From: Candidatus Poribacteria bacterium WGA-3G
GTDB lineage: Bacteria > Poribacteria > WGA-4E > WGA-3G
NCBI GenBank assembly: GCA_000406005.1
Contig: ASZN01000061.1
Location: 1-18,259 of the forward strand
DNA length: 18,259 bases
Direction of reading: 5' to 3'
The first letter of the stretch is position 1; each line of letters begins with the position of its first letter. The notes under the pieces were generated by a model, which did not search any database, had not been told where the DNA came from, and saw only the letters and a program-made list of their open reading frames with translations. A program made the translations under genes and the position numbers. This document shows, piece after piece, positions 1 to 6,544 of this stretch.

Positions 1-20
1 GAACTGGGAACTGATAACCA
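1..20. repeat. Edge copy of the AGTTATCAGTT-type dispersed repeat
   Basis: Read on the minus strand, this is a TGGTTATCAGTT motif followed by CCCAGTT, starting on the base after the selD stop codon. The same GGTTATCAGTT words recur at about 2831-3050 and 11554-11637. The copy is cut by the window edge, so its full extent is unknown. Confidence 0.6.
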
Positions 21-1064
21 TTAATACACCTCAATATGTGCAGTGTCTGCTGCGATAACTTCTCCTATAATAGCGGCTTCAGGACAATCGGCGGCGCGGA
101 GTTCCGATACTGCTGCATCGGCGTTCTCCGCCGGCAGTGAGAACAGCAAACCACCAGATGTTTCTGCTTCCATCAGGATATGACGCATCGCTTCGCTATC
201 CGTGTGGAACGTGACTTTATCGGCAAGGAACGTCATATTCGCAAGATACGCCTGCGTGTAGGTATCCTGTGCGACGAGTGCTGGTGCATCTGCGAAGTAC
301 GGGACGGCACTGCTGTCAACCTTTAGACGGACACTGTTTCCTGCCGCCATCTCTGAGGCGTGTCCTAACAGACCGTAGCCTGTGACATCCGTGCAAGCAC
401 TCGCACCGTGTTTGAGCATCACCTGTGAGGCGGAGGCGTTAAGTCGGGTCATCGATTCAACGAGTTGTGGCAGAACTGCATCGCTGATTTTATCGAATTT
501 CAGTCCTGTGGTGAGGATACCGATACCAAGATTTTTGGTTAGAATGAGTACCTCTCCGGGACGCGCACCGTAATTCTTAACGAATTTCTCAGGATGAACG
601 ATACCGGTTACAGAGAGTCCGTACATCAGTTCTGGTGCGTCCACCGTATGCCCACCGACAAGTGCGGCACCGGCTTCAATCGCTTTTTCAGTACCACCTC
701 TGATAATATCGCCGAGGATAGACAGATCCAAATCAGCCTTGGGCCAGCATGTGATGTTCAACGCGGTTTTCGGAACGCCGCCCATGCTATAGACATCGCT
801 CAGCGAGTTCGTCGCAGCGATCGCACCGAATGTGTACGGGTCATCGACGATCGGCGTGAAATAGTCAACCGTGTTAACGAGTGCGATGTCGTCGGAGATG
901 CGGTAGATACCGGCATCGTCTGAAGTCTCGGTGCCGACAAGTAGGTTCGGATCCGTGGATTTCGGGATGTTATCTAAGATGTGCGCAAGCTCACCCGGAG
1001 CAAGTTTTGACGCTCACCCGGCGCATTTCACTGTCGCTGTTAAACGGATTTTCTGTTGTGTCAT
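21..1064 (-). CDS. selD: Selenide, water dikinase SelD, selenocysteine-containing (full length, reads through TGA)
   Basis: Selenophosphate synthetase makes selenophosphate from selenide and ATP for selenocysteine and selenouridine synthesis. The obvious ORF begins only at Met94 (785). Upstream the same frame continues homologously to an ATG at 1064 with an AAGGA Shine-Dalgarno 5 nt before it, interrupted only by one TGA at 1016-1014. Full length is 347 aa, typical for SelD. The TGA is codon 17, in the context KCAG-U-ASKLAPGEL, which is the position of catalytic Cys17 of E. coli SelD. Lys20 follows at the conserved spacing, then TSDDAG near residue 50 (metal/ATP site) and TVDYFTPIVDDP with AATNSLSDVYSMGG, all SelD hallmarks. 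Residue identities were read directly; catalytic roles are family knowledge. Selenocysteine insertion is an inference supported by the hairpin at 983-1013. A standard annotation would truncate this gene. Confidence 0.93.
983..1013 (-). promoter_or_regulatory. Bacterial SECIS-like hairpin directing Sec insertion in selD
   Basis: The mRNA directly after the UGA can fold as GCG-U-CAA-(AACUU)-GCUC-[CGGGU]-GAGC-UUG-CGC. That is a 4-bp apical stem, with CAA/UUG and GCG/CGC helices below and a bulge on the 5' side. The loop presents GGU exactly 18 nt after the UGA, the same spacing as GGU in the E. coli fdhF SECIS as I recall it. The ten bases CCGGGTGAGC occur twice, once around the UGA and once in the hairpin loop. 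The folding is by eye, with no energy calculation. Confidence 0.75.
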
Positions 1065-1100
1065 GTTTTCCTTCAAGCATTACGCTGAGGACAGGCAGTA

Positions 1101-1125
1101 CAGGCGGGGTTCCAAACCCCGCCTG
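1101..1125. repeat. Perfect inverted repeat between the sugar isomerase and selD
   Basis: Arms CAGGCGGGGT and ACCCCGCCTG (10 bp, perfect) surround a TCCAA loop. The hairpin lies 18 nt after the isomerase stop and 37 nt before the selD start. No T-tract follows on the minus strand, so it is not a standard intrinsic terminator. It could be a REP-like element, an mRNA-stabilising hairpin or an attenuator setting selD level. Confidence 0.6.
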
Positions 1126-1143
1126 CAAAGGGTAAGTCCTAAA

Positions 1144-2043
1144 TTATTGTAGGTCATCTAAAACGGATTTTACGTACGCCACGCTTCGACCGTCTTGATG
1201 GAACTGGTCGCCGTCGCGGACACCCTCAATCGCTAAGTAGCCGTCGTAATTGACATCGAGCAACGCCGCTATTGCGAAACGGTAGTCGATTTCACCGTCA
1301 GGCAGCGGCACTTGGACATAGATCGCCGTTTCCAGATTCGGGATATGCACGCGATAGAGGCTCTTGCAATGCCAATAGTTGACATGCGGGGCAACGGCAG
1401 TGATTGCTGCTTCACACGTCTCCTCTGGGATGTCGTAAGTCCAGTAGACATTGCCTAAATCCGGATTTATACCGACATTTGGCGCGTCAATGCGTTCTAA
1501 CAGCCGTAGCGTCGTCTGGCTGTTGTCGGCTATTGAATTCTGATGGATTTCTATAGAGATTTCTACGCCGAGGTCCGCGGCGATAACTGCGACCTCACTC
1601 ACAGCACTCGCAGTCCGTTCATAGTCTTCGGCACTCGCTTGACGGCTTGATCCCTGCGATACGGATTCGCCACGATACGTGCCTTTTCCACCCGGATCGT
1701 TTGGTGGTGTAGTGACTGTGGAATTAACAATACCCGCTCCCACCTTTGCAGCGAAGTGAACGGCATCTATCATCCGTTGTTTGTTGGCTGCAGCGACCTG
1801 TGGATCCGCAGCAGCACCACCGCCGCCCCGAATCGCGACACACGGTATGCCAGCATCTTCGAGTTGTGAGCGAAGTGTTTTGACTTCAGGATCAGGGAGA
1901 TTCATCCCGGGAAGTTCAATTCCGTCAAAGCCAATCTTTTTGGCGTGTGTCAGGAACCGTTGTCTATCTGTTGTATCGGTAGGTAGTCCACCACCGTTGT
2001 ACGGATACGACGCACATCGTCTAAAAGCGTACGCAATCTTCAT
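1144..2043 (-). CDS. Sugar phosphate isomerase/epimerase, xylose isomerase-like TIM barrel
   Basis: A 299-aa single-domain protein of the AP-endonuclease 2/xylose isomerase-like fold. Candidate metal ligands of the family are visible: Glu165 in SIEIH, Asp195 in NPDLGN, His225 in NYWHCKS and Glu273 in YLAIEGV. The N-terminal stretch KKIGFDGIELPG is the usual second-strand signature. The substrate cannot be told from sequence; family members isomerise or epimerise sugars, inositol derivatives or hydroxypyruvate. The ATG overlaps the TGA of the upstream HD gene as ATGA (2040-2043), indicating translational coupling. Fold confidence is high, substrate unknown. Confidence 0.88.
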   Translation of the reverse strand: MKIAYAFRRCASYPYNGGGLPTDTTDRQRFLTHAKKIGFDGIELPGMNLPDPEVKTLRSQLEDAGIPCVAIRGGGGAAADPQVAAANKQRMIDAVHFAAKVGAGIVNSTVTTPPNDPGGKGTYRGESVSQGSSRQASAEDYERTASAVSEVAVIAADLGVEISIEIHQNSIADNSQTTLRLLERIDAPNVGINPDLGNVYWTYDIPEETCEAAITAVAPHVNYWHCKSLYRVHIPNLETAIYVQVPLPDGEIDYRFAIAALLDVNYDGYLAIEGVRDGDQFHQDGRSVAYVKSVLDDLQ

Positions 2044-2714
2044 TCATGATCTCCTTCAAATAGATAGGTTACAGCCTGCTGGAACTGTCGGAAAAGTTGA
2101 CGGTTTACAGTGTCTAAAGGTGCTGGTTTCTTCTCGTCGTCTGGCGGGTTCTGTGTTGCACCGTTCGCGTCGGTAGATACTTTAGCATGTCCGCCGTTTC
2201 TCTGTAAAGTGGTTTTTCGCTCTGCAACGGCACTAAGAATACTGCGATAGTACCATGCTTGGTCGTCGACACCACCGTGAAACCGGTCCCATACCGAGTC
2301 GCCGATGTCATCATATTCTGAGATGATCGTCCGTAGGTTGTGGAGTTTATCGGCGCATGTCACAGTGCAGACTTCCGGACTTGCGGTTCTGAGTGCTTCA
2401 ATCCGTTCGGTTTTACGGGCGCGCCAGCGCAGTGCTTTATCCTCGGAGCAACCGTCAACGATGTTCGCAACAGCGTTTCCAAAACGTTCCCGAATGAAAT
2501 CTAACGTCAGATCGGTGTCCTCGACTGTATCGTGTAAGATGCCTGCTATGATGACCGCGTCGGGGCATCCGGCTTCCATTAAGATGAGTCCGACGGCGTA
2601 CGGGTGCGTGATATAAGGCGTGCGGGTGCCTTTCCGGTATTGTCCGTGATGTGCTTCAGCGGCGATTTCTATCGCCTCTTCAATCTGGTTTTTCCGAGTG
2701 CCGTTCTGTGTCAT
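2040..2714 (-). CDS. HD-domain metal-dependent phosphohydrolase, MESH1/SpoT hydrolase type
   Basis: A 224-aa protein with the HD hydrolase signature of the RelA/SpoT hydrolase domain and MESH1: YRKGTRTPYITHP (His37), LHDTVEDT (His61, Asp62, Glu65, Asp66) and ADKLHNLR (Asp122). The spacing closely matches stand-alone (p)ppGpp/NADPH hydrolases. No synthetase, TGS or ACT domain is present. After about residue 160 comes a low-complexity polar stretch (NGGHAKVSTDANGATQNPP) and a short C-terminal tail. Expected activity is Mn-dependent removal of pyrophosphate from (p)ppGpp or a related nucleotide; this follows from the family and is untested here. The gene is first in a transcript behind the promoter at 2788-2817 and overlaps the sugar isomerase start by 4 nt. 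Confidence 0.87.
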   Translation of the reverse strand: MTQNGTRKNQIEEAIEIAAEAHHGQYRKGTRTPYITHPYAVGLILMEAGCPDAVIIAGILHDTVEDTDLTLDFIRERFGNAVANIVDGCSEDKALRWRARKTERIEALRTASPEVCTVTCADKLHNLRTIISEYDDIGDSVWDRFHGGVDDQAWYYRSILSAVAERKTTLQRNGGHAKVSTDANGATQNPPDDEKKPAPLDTVNRQLFRQFQQAVTYLFEGDHE

Positions 2715-2787
2715 GCTTCTATAGGCAGATGTATATGCTACGGATCAATGCTCCATAATAGAAATTACGAGACTTAAACATTGTTAA

Positions 2788-2817
2788 ATGATACACTATT
2801 TCCCGTGTAACCGTCAA
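2788..2817 (-). promoter_or_regulatory. Sigma-70-type promoter for the HD hydrolase - isomerase - selD group
   Basis: On the minus strand, TTGACG (2817-2812), an 18-nt spacer and TATCAT (2793-2788) resemble the -35 and -10 boxes. The predicted start near 2781 leaves about 65 nt of leader before the ATG at 2714. Only pattern-match evidence is available. Confidence 0.55.
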
Positions 2818-2830
2818 GAGATTTTTGTAA

Positions 2831-3050
2831 TAGTTTTCAGTTGTCAGTACGGTTTTCTGCGAAAACCTTTCAGTTAATAGTTATCAGTTAACAGTTGTCA
2901 GTTTCCAGTTAAGAGACTATTTGTGGCGGTTACCTTTCCTGCGACTGCCACAAGCAACCTCTTTAACTGGTAACTAAAAGCGCAGCGTACTGGTGACTGG
3001 TAACTATTCCCTCTGACAACTATTCCCTCTGACAACTGATAACCATTCTT
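2831..3050. repeat. MITE-like palindromic repeat cluster (AGTTATCAGTT family) filling the pth-HD gene gap
   Basis: This is most of the 349-nt gene-free stretch 2715-3063. It contains many copies and near-copies of CAGTTGTCAGT/AGTTATCAGTT on one side and AACTGGTAACT/AACTGATAACC on the other. Together they form a large imperfect inverted repeat centred near 2937, with CCAGTTAAGAG opposite CTCTTTAACTGG and TTGTGGC (2921-2927) opposite GCCACAA (2947-2953). A separate perfect hairpin, GGTTTTC-TGC-GAAAACC, lies at 2851-2867. There is no coding signal. Its ends resemble the repeats at 1-20 and 11554-11637, so it looks like a family of small non-autonomous elements or degenerate intergenic repeats. 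Confidence 0.7.
3004..3035. repeat. Tandem 16-bp direct repeat, two copies
   Basis: The 16-mer CTATTCCCTCTGACAA occurs twice back to back, with no mismatch, inside the larger palindromic cluster. It probably arose by slippage or local duplication within that element. Confidence 0.8.
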
Positions 3051-3063
3051 GTTGACGGCTACT

Positions 3064-3654
3064 TCAGCGTCTGTTAAATTGGTTCATTGTCGTAAGAATA
3101 TCATCTTTGACGAGCGTTTCAAGGGCATCAATAGCGCGATCGACAGTATGTGTTATCTCGATTTCCTCATCTTCCGAAAATTCGCTGAGCACATAATCGA
3201 CCAAATCGCCGACCGGTTCTCCGATTCCGATGCGCAGGCGTGGAAACGCCGTAGTACCTAAACGTTGGATGATGGACTTCATCCCTTTTTGACCACCATC
3301 GCTCCCTTTCTGACGTATCCGAAGCACGCCAACATCGAGATGAACATCATCATAAACGATACACAGATCAGCCAGCGGCACCTCAAATCGCTTGACGAGT
3401 GCGGCAACAGCGGCACCACTGTTGTTCATGTATGTCATCGGTTTTGCGAGAATGATAGATGTCTCGTGCCACGTCGTCTGTATCACAAGCGCGTTGCAAA
3501 CTGAGGTATGCGTCGGACGCAGAACCCCGGAATCCCGTTCACAGAATTCTTCGTAGAGCGCGTCAATCACGCGAAACCCGACATTGTGTTTCGTATCCGC
3601 GTAGCGCGCACCTGGATTGCCGAGTCCGACAATGAGTTTCACTTTTCTATCCAT
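3064..3654 (-). CDS. pth: Peptidyl-tRNA hydrolase
   Basis: A 196-aa cytoplasmic esterase that recycles peptidyl-tRNA dropped by ribosomes. Family motifs are clear: LIVGLGNPGARYADTKHNVG (Asn13 and catalytic-type His23), AKPMTYMNNSG, and VYDDVHLDVG with the catalytic Asp. The usual GGHNGL segment reads GGQKGMKSI here, so the His and Asn that contact the substrate in E. coli are Gln and Lys. The rest (RLRIGIGEP) is standard. Length is normal. The start ATG at 3654 has no strong Shine-Dalgarno and lies 30 nt behind the GerMN gene. The stop is TGA. Last gene of the rplY-amidase-GerMN-pth group. Confidence 0.96.
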   Translation of the reverse strand: MDRKVKLIVGLGNPGARYADTKHNVGFRVIDALYEEFCERDSGVLRPTHTSVCNALVIQTTWHETSIILAKPMTYMNNSGAAVAALVKRFEVPLADLCIVYDDVHLDVGVLRIRQKGSDGGQKGMKSIIQRLGTTAFPRLRIGIGEPVGDLVDYVLSEFSEDEEIEITHTVDRAIDALETLVKDDILTTMNQFNRR

Positions 3655-3684
3655 GACTATTGGTTTATACTTTACGCGGTTTCA

Positions 3685-4278
3685 TCACGGGAGACGCAGC
3701 GGCTGCGATAGGTTGAGATGTCCCGCAATCGTTTCTATCTCCTTGCCGTCAATTAGAATCTGAACCTGTTTAATCTCATCAGGGAATGCATCAAAAACGG
3801 TTCTGAGGATTGCCGTGACCGTCAGAAATTCAGCCGTCGTGCCGCCGATGTGCCCATCGGTGAGATGGCTTGAAAAATCCAAGTACGCCGTTTGTTGATT
3901 ATCAATATAGACTTCGTTGATCTCTGTTCCGCGGGGGATCGTGTTCCTGAAGTCAGGCGATGTTTCCTGAATGAGTGCTGTGACAACCTGATTCAAGCGT
4001 TGGGTAAGTTCTCTACGGAGTCGCCGTTCAATTTTAACGGGGACAAGCATCATTGCAGTGGAATCAAGCAGAAATAGATTGACCTCTTGCGGTTCCGGTG
4101 GTACCTCCAAAGGGTTCGCAGCATCTGGCAGCCGCGGTGGTGCTACTGGAATCACCGTCTGCTTTGACCTTTCAATGATATACAGTGTCGCGCCGAGACA
4201 GATAGCGACAGCGACGAGGGTTATACCCCATATCATTAAAAATCTTGAAAAGCCTGCAGTGTCGTTATATTTCACCAC
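3685..4278 (-). CDS. GerMN-domain protein with N-terminal membrane anchor
   Basis: A 197-aa protein. Residues about 12-31 (MIWGITLVAVAICLGATLYII) form one transmembrane segment, placing the rest outside the cytoplasmic membrane. A proline-rich linker (PPRLPDAANPLEVPPEPQE) leads to a GerMN domain: VNLFLLDSTAMMLVPVKIERR, IPRGTEINEVYIDNQQTAYLDFSSHL and VFDAFPDEIKQVQILIDGKEI. GerMN domains often accompany cell-wall amidases, and the gene directly upstream is one, 29 nt away. A role in peptidoglycan remodelling is inferred; the presence of the domain does not imply sporulation. The start is GTG, preceded by AAGGA 5-6 nt upstream. Confidence 0.85.
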   Translation of the reverse strand: MVKYNDTAGFSRFLMIWGITLVAVAICLGATLYIIERSKQTVIPVAPPRLPDAANPLEVPPEPQEVNLFLLDSTAMMLVPVKIERRLRRELTQRLNQVVTALIQETSPDFRNTIPRGTEINEVYIDNQQTAYLDFSSHLTDGHIGGTTAEFLTVTAILRTVFDAFPDEIKQVQILIDGKEIETIAGHLNLSQPLRLP

Positions 4279-4307
4279 TTTGATCCTTTTTAATACCCGA
4301 CTGGTAT

Positions 4308-5519
4308 CTATTGTTCTGATACTGTAGGTGAGGCGTTTTGGTTAATAGAAGAGATATATCGCTGGAGTGCGCGGGTGATCGCCTGCCCAATATTTACAAT
4401 ATATTCAGAATTAGAAAGTTTTTCTAAATCCTCAACATTAGAAAGATAGCCGAGTTCCAAAACGACAGCTGGCATATAGGCATCAGATAACGGAATGAGC
4501 GGTAGGTCTATAATTTGGATCGGTGTTTCTGTCAGAAAATTCAGTTCCGTTTGGAGTGCGTAAGCGAAGTCTTTGCTCTGTTTTAAATAGTCTGCTTGTG
4601 CAAGAATTTTTAACCGTTGTCCTGTGAGTGCTGGTTTGGTAGTACTGGGGAAGCGGAGTTGACCCTTCGGGTTATTGACGTAGATCCTGATACCTTTTTG
4701 GTATGGTGAAAAAGAGGTGTTGCAGTGTAGGCTAAGGAAGAGTTGTCCACGGTTCTGTTTAGCAACCTGAATACGTTGAAAGTGTGTTTTCTTGGTATCT
4801 GTCTCACGGGTGAGATGGAGCTGTAGTCCGTGCTGCTCGCTCGTCCATTGAAGTTGCTTGGCGAGTGCCAGAACAATATCTTTCTCAAGGATCCCTGTGC
4901 TACCTGCACATCCGCGATCGTCTGGTCCGCCGTGTCCTGGGTCAACAATGATTACCAAATCTTGGGGCCCGCTTGTCTCCACAGAGCTCAAGGCATCTTT
5001 CGGTCTTATCTGTAGCCGATTTAAACTGGAATTATAGATGACTTCGACATCGTTGAGGATCGGCAGGAGTTGTGTAAAAAAATCGATAGGCAACATCGGC
5101 TGCTGTGCGATGATTACAGGCGGCGTAGCGAGGGTAACCGTCTCCGCACCGGGATCAATACTAACTGTCGGTTTCCCTATCTGTAGCCGGATTTGCCTGT
5201 CTTTCGTTTTCAGAGTGAGTCGTTGGCGCGGGTGGTTGTACTGATGTGTTGTTTCGGGATCAATGACCTGTTTCACAGCGTCAACCGGTAGGTAAACCTG
5301 TTCGTTCTGATACTGTGCTTGCACCTCAGCGACGGTTTTTCCGTTGGCATCAATAAAGCGAACGGTGGGGAATTGTGCGACACCACGCGAGGCGGTAGCG
5401 AAAACGAGCAAACATAAGAAAAGCGCGCCAATTTTAACAGGGAGCGTGTCCCTGCTGACGCACCTTTCTTGTACTTCCTCCGTATAAACAGTGCTATTCG
5501 TCGTCCTCGTCGTCGTCAC
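4308..5519 (-). CDS. N-acetylmuramoyl-L-alanine amidase (Amidase_3) with copper-amine-oxidase-N-like domain
   Basis: Secreted zinc amidase that cuts the bond between muramic acid and the stem peptide. Using a GTG start at 5519 the protein is 403 aa. A signal peptide (KIGALFLCLLVFATA, then AS-RGVAQ) ends near residue 48. A stalk-like domain resembling the copper amine oxidase N-terminal domain spans about residues 50-172 (YLPVDAVKQVI, RLTLKTKDRQIRLQIGK). The Amidase_3 catalytic domain follows with zinc ligands His196 (VDPGHGG), Glu212 and His265 (SLHCN), and catalytic Glu355 (VLELGYLSN). The start is unsure. An ATG at 5633 lies deep in the L25 gene, and its Lys-rich lead is a shadow of the acidic L25 tail. 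A strong GGAGGAA at about 5474-5480 has no in-frame start after it (see findings). Confidence 0.9.
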   Translation of the reverse strand: MTTTRTTNSTVYTEEVQERCVSRDTLPVKIGALFLCLLVFATASRGVAQFPTVRFIDANGKTVAEVQAQYQNEQVYLPVDAVKQVIDPETTHQYNHPRQRLTLKTKDRQIRLQIGKPTVSIDPGAETVTLATPPVIIAQQPMLPIDFFTQLLPILNDVEVIYNSSLNRLQIRPKDALSSVETSGPQDLVIIVDPGHGGPDDRGCAGSTGILEKDIVLALAKQLQWTSEQHGLQLHLTRETDTKKTHFQRIQVAKQNRGQLFLSLHCNTSFSPYQKGIRIYVNNPKGQLRFPSTTKPALTGQRLKILAQADYLKQSKDFAYALQTELNFLTETPIQIIDLPLIPLSDAYMPAVVLELGYLSNVEDLEKLSNSEYIVNIGQAITRALQRYISSINQNASPTVSEQ

Positions 5520-6195
5520 TGCGTCTACGGGAAATGATTTCCGGTTCCACAGGCTGTTCGGGGGCTGCCTCTTCACCTTCAACGCCTTCTTCACCTTCGA
5601 TTTCACCTTCTTCATCCTCTTCTGGTTCTTCAAGTTCCATACGTGGCTGGCTGACCATCGCTATGACCCGTTCCGGTTCGTCTAAGATTTCAAGGTCATC
5701 ATCAAGGCTTAGATCGCTAACGTAGAAGGCATCACCGATATCTAATCCACTCACGTCAACTGAAATATCAGACGGCAATCGTAAAGGCAAGCAGTGAAGC
5801 GTCACTTCGCGAAGCGGCATTTCAAGGATACCACCTTCCTGTACACCAGGTGGATTGCCTTCCAAAATGATCGGCACAGTAGATGTCACCGGTTCATCAA
5901 GAGAAATTCTGATAAAATCGGCGTGGACCAACTTCTGCTTTTCCACCGGATGGCGTTGAATTTCTTTGACAATGACGGTTTCTATGTTGCCTTCGCCGAC
6001 TTCCATCTTAATGATAACGTTTTCACCGTGCGTTCGTAGGAATTGCCTGAAGGTTCGAGCATTGAGTTGGATTGTCAAAGTGTCTTGTGCGCGTCCATAG
6101 AGTATAGCAGGAACAATCCCATCGCGCCGAAGTGCGCGGGCATGCTGTTTCCCGAAAGCGTCACGTTGCTGAACCTCTAATGTTGCTTGTTGCAT
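5494..6195 (-). CDS. rplY: 50S ribosomal protein L25 / Ctc family
   Basis: A 233-aa long-form L25 (Ctc type) that binds 5S rRNA. The N-terminal L25 domain (LEVQQRDAFGKQHARALRRDGIVPAILYG) spans about residues 5-95 and the C-terminal TL5/Ctc domain (EPVTSTVPIILEGNPPGVQEGGILE, DISVDVSGLDIGD) about 100-185. A strongly acidic tail (EEPEEDEEGEIEGEEGVEGE and onward to DDDEDDE) ends the protein and is usual for this long form. AAGGA lies about 17 nt before the ATG, rather far. The gene precedes the amidase, GerMN and pth genes; rplY-pth linkage is widely conserved. Confidence 0.95.
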   Translation of the reverse strand: MQQATLEVQQRDAFGKQHARALRRDGIVPAILYGRAQDTLTIQLNARTFRQFLRTHGENVIIKMEVGEGNIETVIVKEIQRHPVEKQKLVHADFIRISLDEPVTSTVPIILEGNPPGVQEGGILEMPLREVTLHCLPLRLPSDISVDVSGLDIGDAFYVSDLSLDDDLEILDEPERVIAMVSQPRMELEEPEEDEEGEIEGEEGVEGEEAAPEQPVEPEIISRRRSDDDEDDE

Positions 6196-6472
6196 TTTAT
6201 TTTTTATTTTTCCTTGCGGTTAAAATTCGTGCGTTTAGACCGCTGAGTACGTTTCTTAAATCCGCACTCCATACTCCATTTCATCAAATTCTTCAGTGTG
6301 GAAACCTCTGTCTTTAGGCAGAGGAGGAAACACTGCTCCTTCTGTTAATGTTGTGTAAAAAGAGTGCTGTTTTAACACCACCTGCACATTGAGTGTTTGG
6401 ATTCAGATTGGGCTGCTTCTTTTCGGAAGTGCTGTCACCATAATAGATTCAGTAGCCATAAGAAAAAGGAGA
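6196..6472. other. Gene-free stretch between tRNA-Gln and rplY
   Basis: These 277 nt hold no convincing ORF and no confident promoter. The one clear structure is the nested hairpin at 6294-6335. The AT-rich 6196-6215 segment is the rplY leader. In several bacteria prs lies between tRNA-Gln and rplY; no trace of prs was seen here. Confidence 0.5.
6294..6335. mobile_element. Nested hairpin resembling an IS200/IS605-type terminal palindrome (possible solo remnant)
   Basis: The inner arms CCTCTG (6305-6310) and CAGAGG (6319-6324) enclose TCTTTAGG, and outer arms CAGTGT (6294-6299) and ACACTG (6330-6335) flank them. Stems of the form CCTCNG-NCTTTAGN-CNGAGG are what I remember at the right ends of many IS200/IS605 and TnpB-type elements. 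No tnpA or tnpB is present, so this would be a remnant or a small non-autonomous element. It could equally be an unrelated RNA hairpin in the rplY leader. Confidence 0.35.
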
Positions 6473-6544
6473 CAGGGCGGGTAGGATTCGAACCTACGCA
6501 TGCAGGTTCCAAAGACCTGTGCCTTACCGCTTGGCCACCGCCCT
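6473..6544 (-). tRNA. tRNA-Gln (anticodon TTG)
   Basis: A complete cloverleaf is readable. The 7-bp acceptor stem pairs AGGGCGG with CCGCCCT, the D-arm is GCCAAGCGGTAAGGC, the anticodon arm CAGGT-CTTTGGA-ACCTG gives anticodon TTG, and the T-arm is GTAGG-TTCGAAT-CCTAC. The discriminator is G. The D-arm matches bacterial tRNA-Gln. CCA is not encoded, so it must be added by CCA nucleotidyltransferase. The 5' end is the base immediately after the ispE stop codon, so the tRNA is probably processed from the ispE transcript. Confidence 0.97.

Noticed and set aside
21..785. SelD as a 254-aa protein starting at Met94
   Set aside because: It lacks the N-terminal catalytic Cys/Sec, Lys20 and DD motif, and the upstream frame is clearly SelD with one TGA.
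1014..1016. TGA as a sign of an alternative genetic code or a pseudogene stop
   Set aside because: TGA ends other intact genes here, and the position matches catalytic Cys17 with a SECIS-like hairpin after it.
1101..1125. Intrinsic terminator before selD
   Set aside because: The hairpin is strong but has no U-tract after it on the minus strand, so it is listed only as an inverted repeat.
2715..3063. Small gene in the 349-nt gap
   Set aside because: Only a promoter and repeats were seen; no frame has a start with Shine-Dalgarno and a believable protein.
5520..5633. N-terminal extension of the amidase from ATG 5633 (Lys-rich)
   Set aside because: It lies over the acidic tail of L25 and is a shadow of its Glu/Asp codons; it would also bury the signal peptide.
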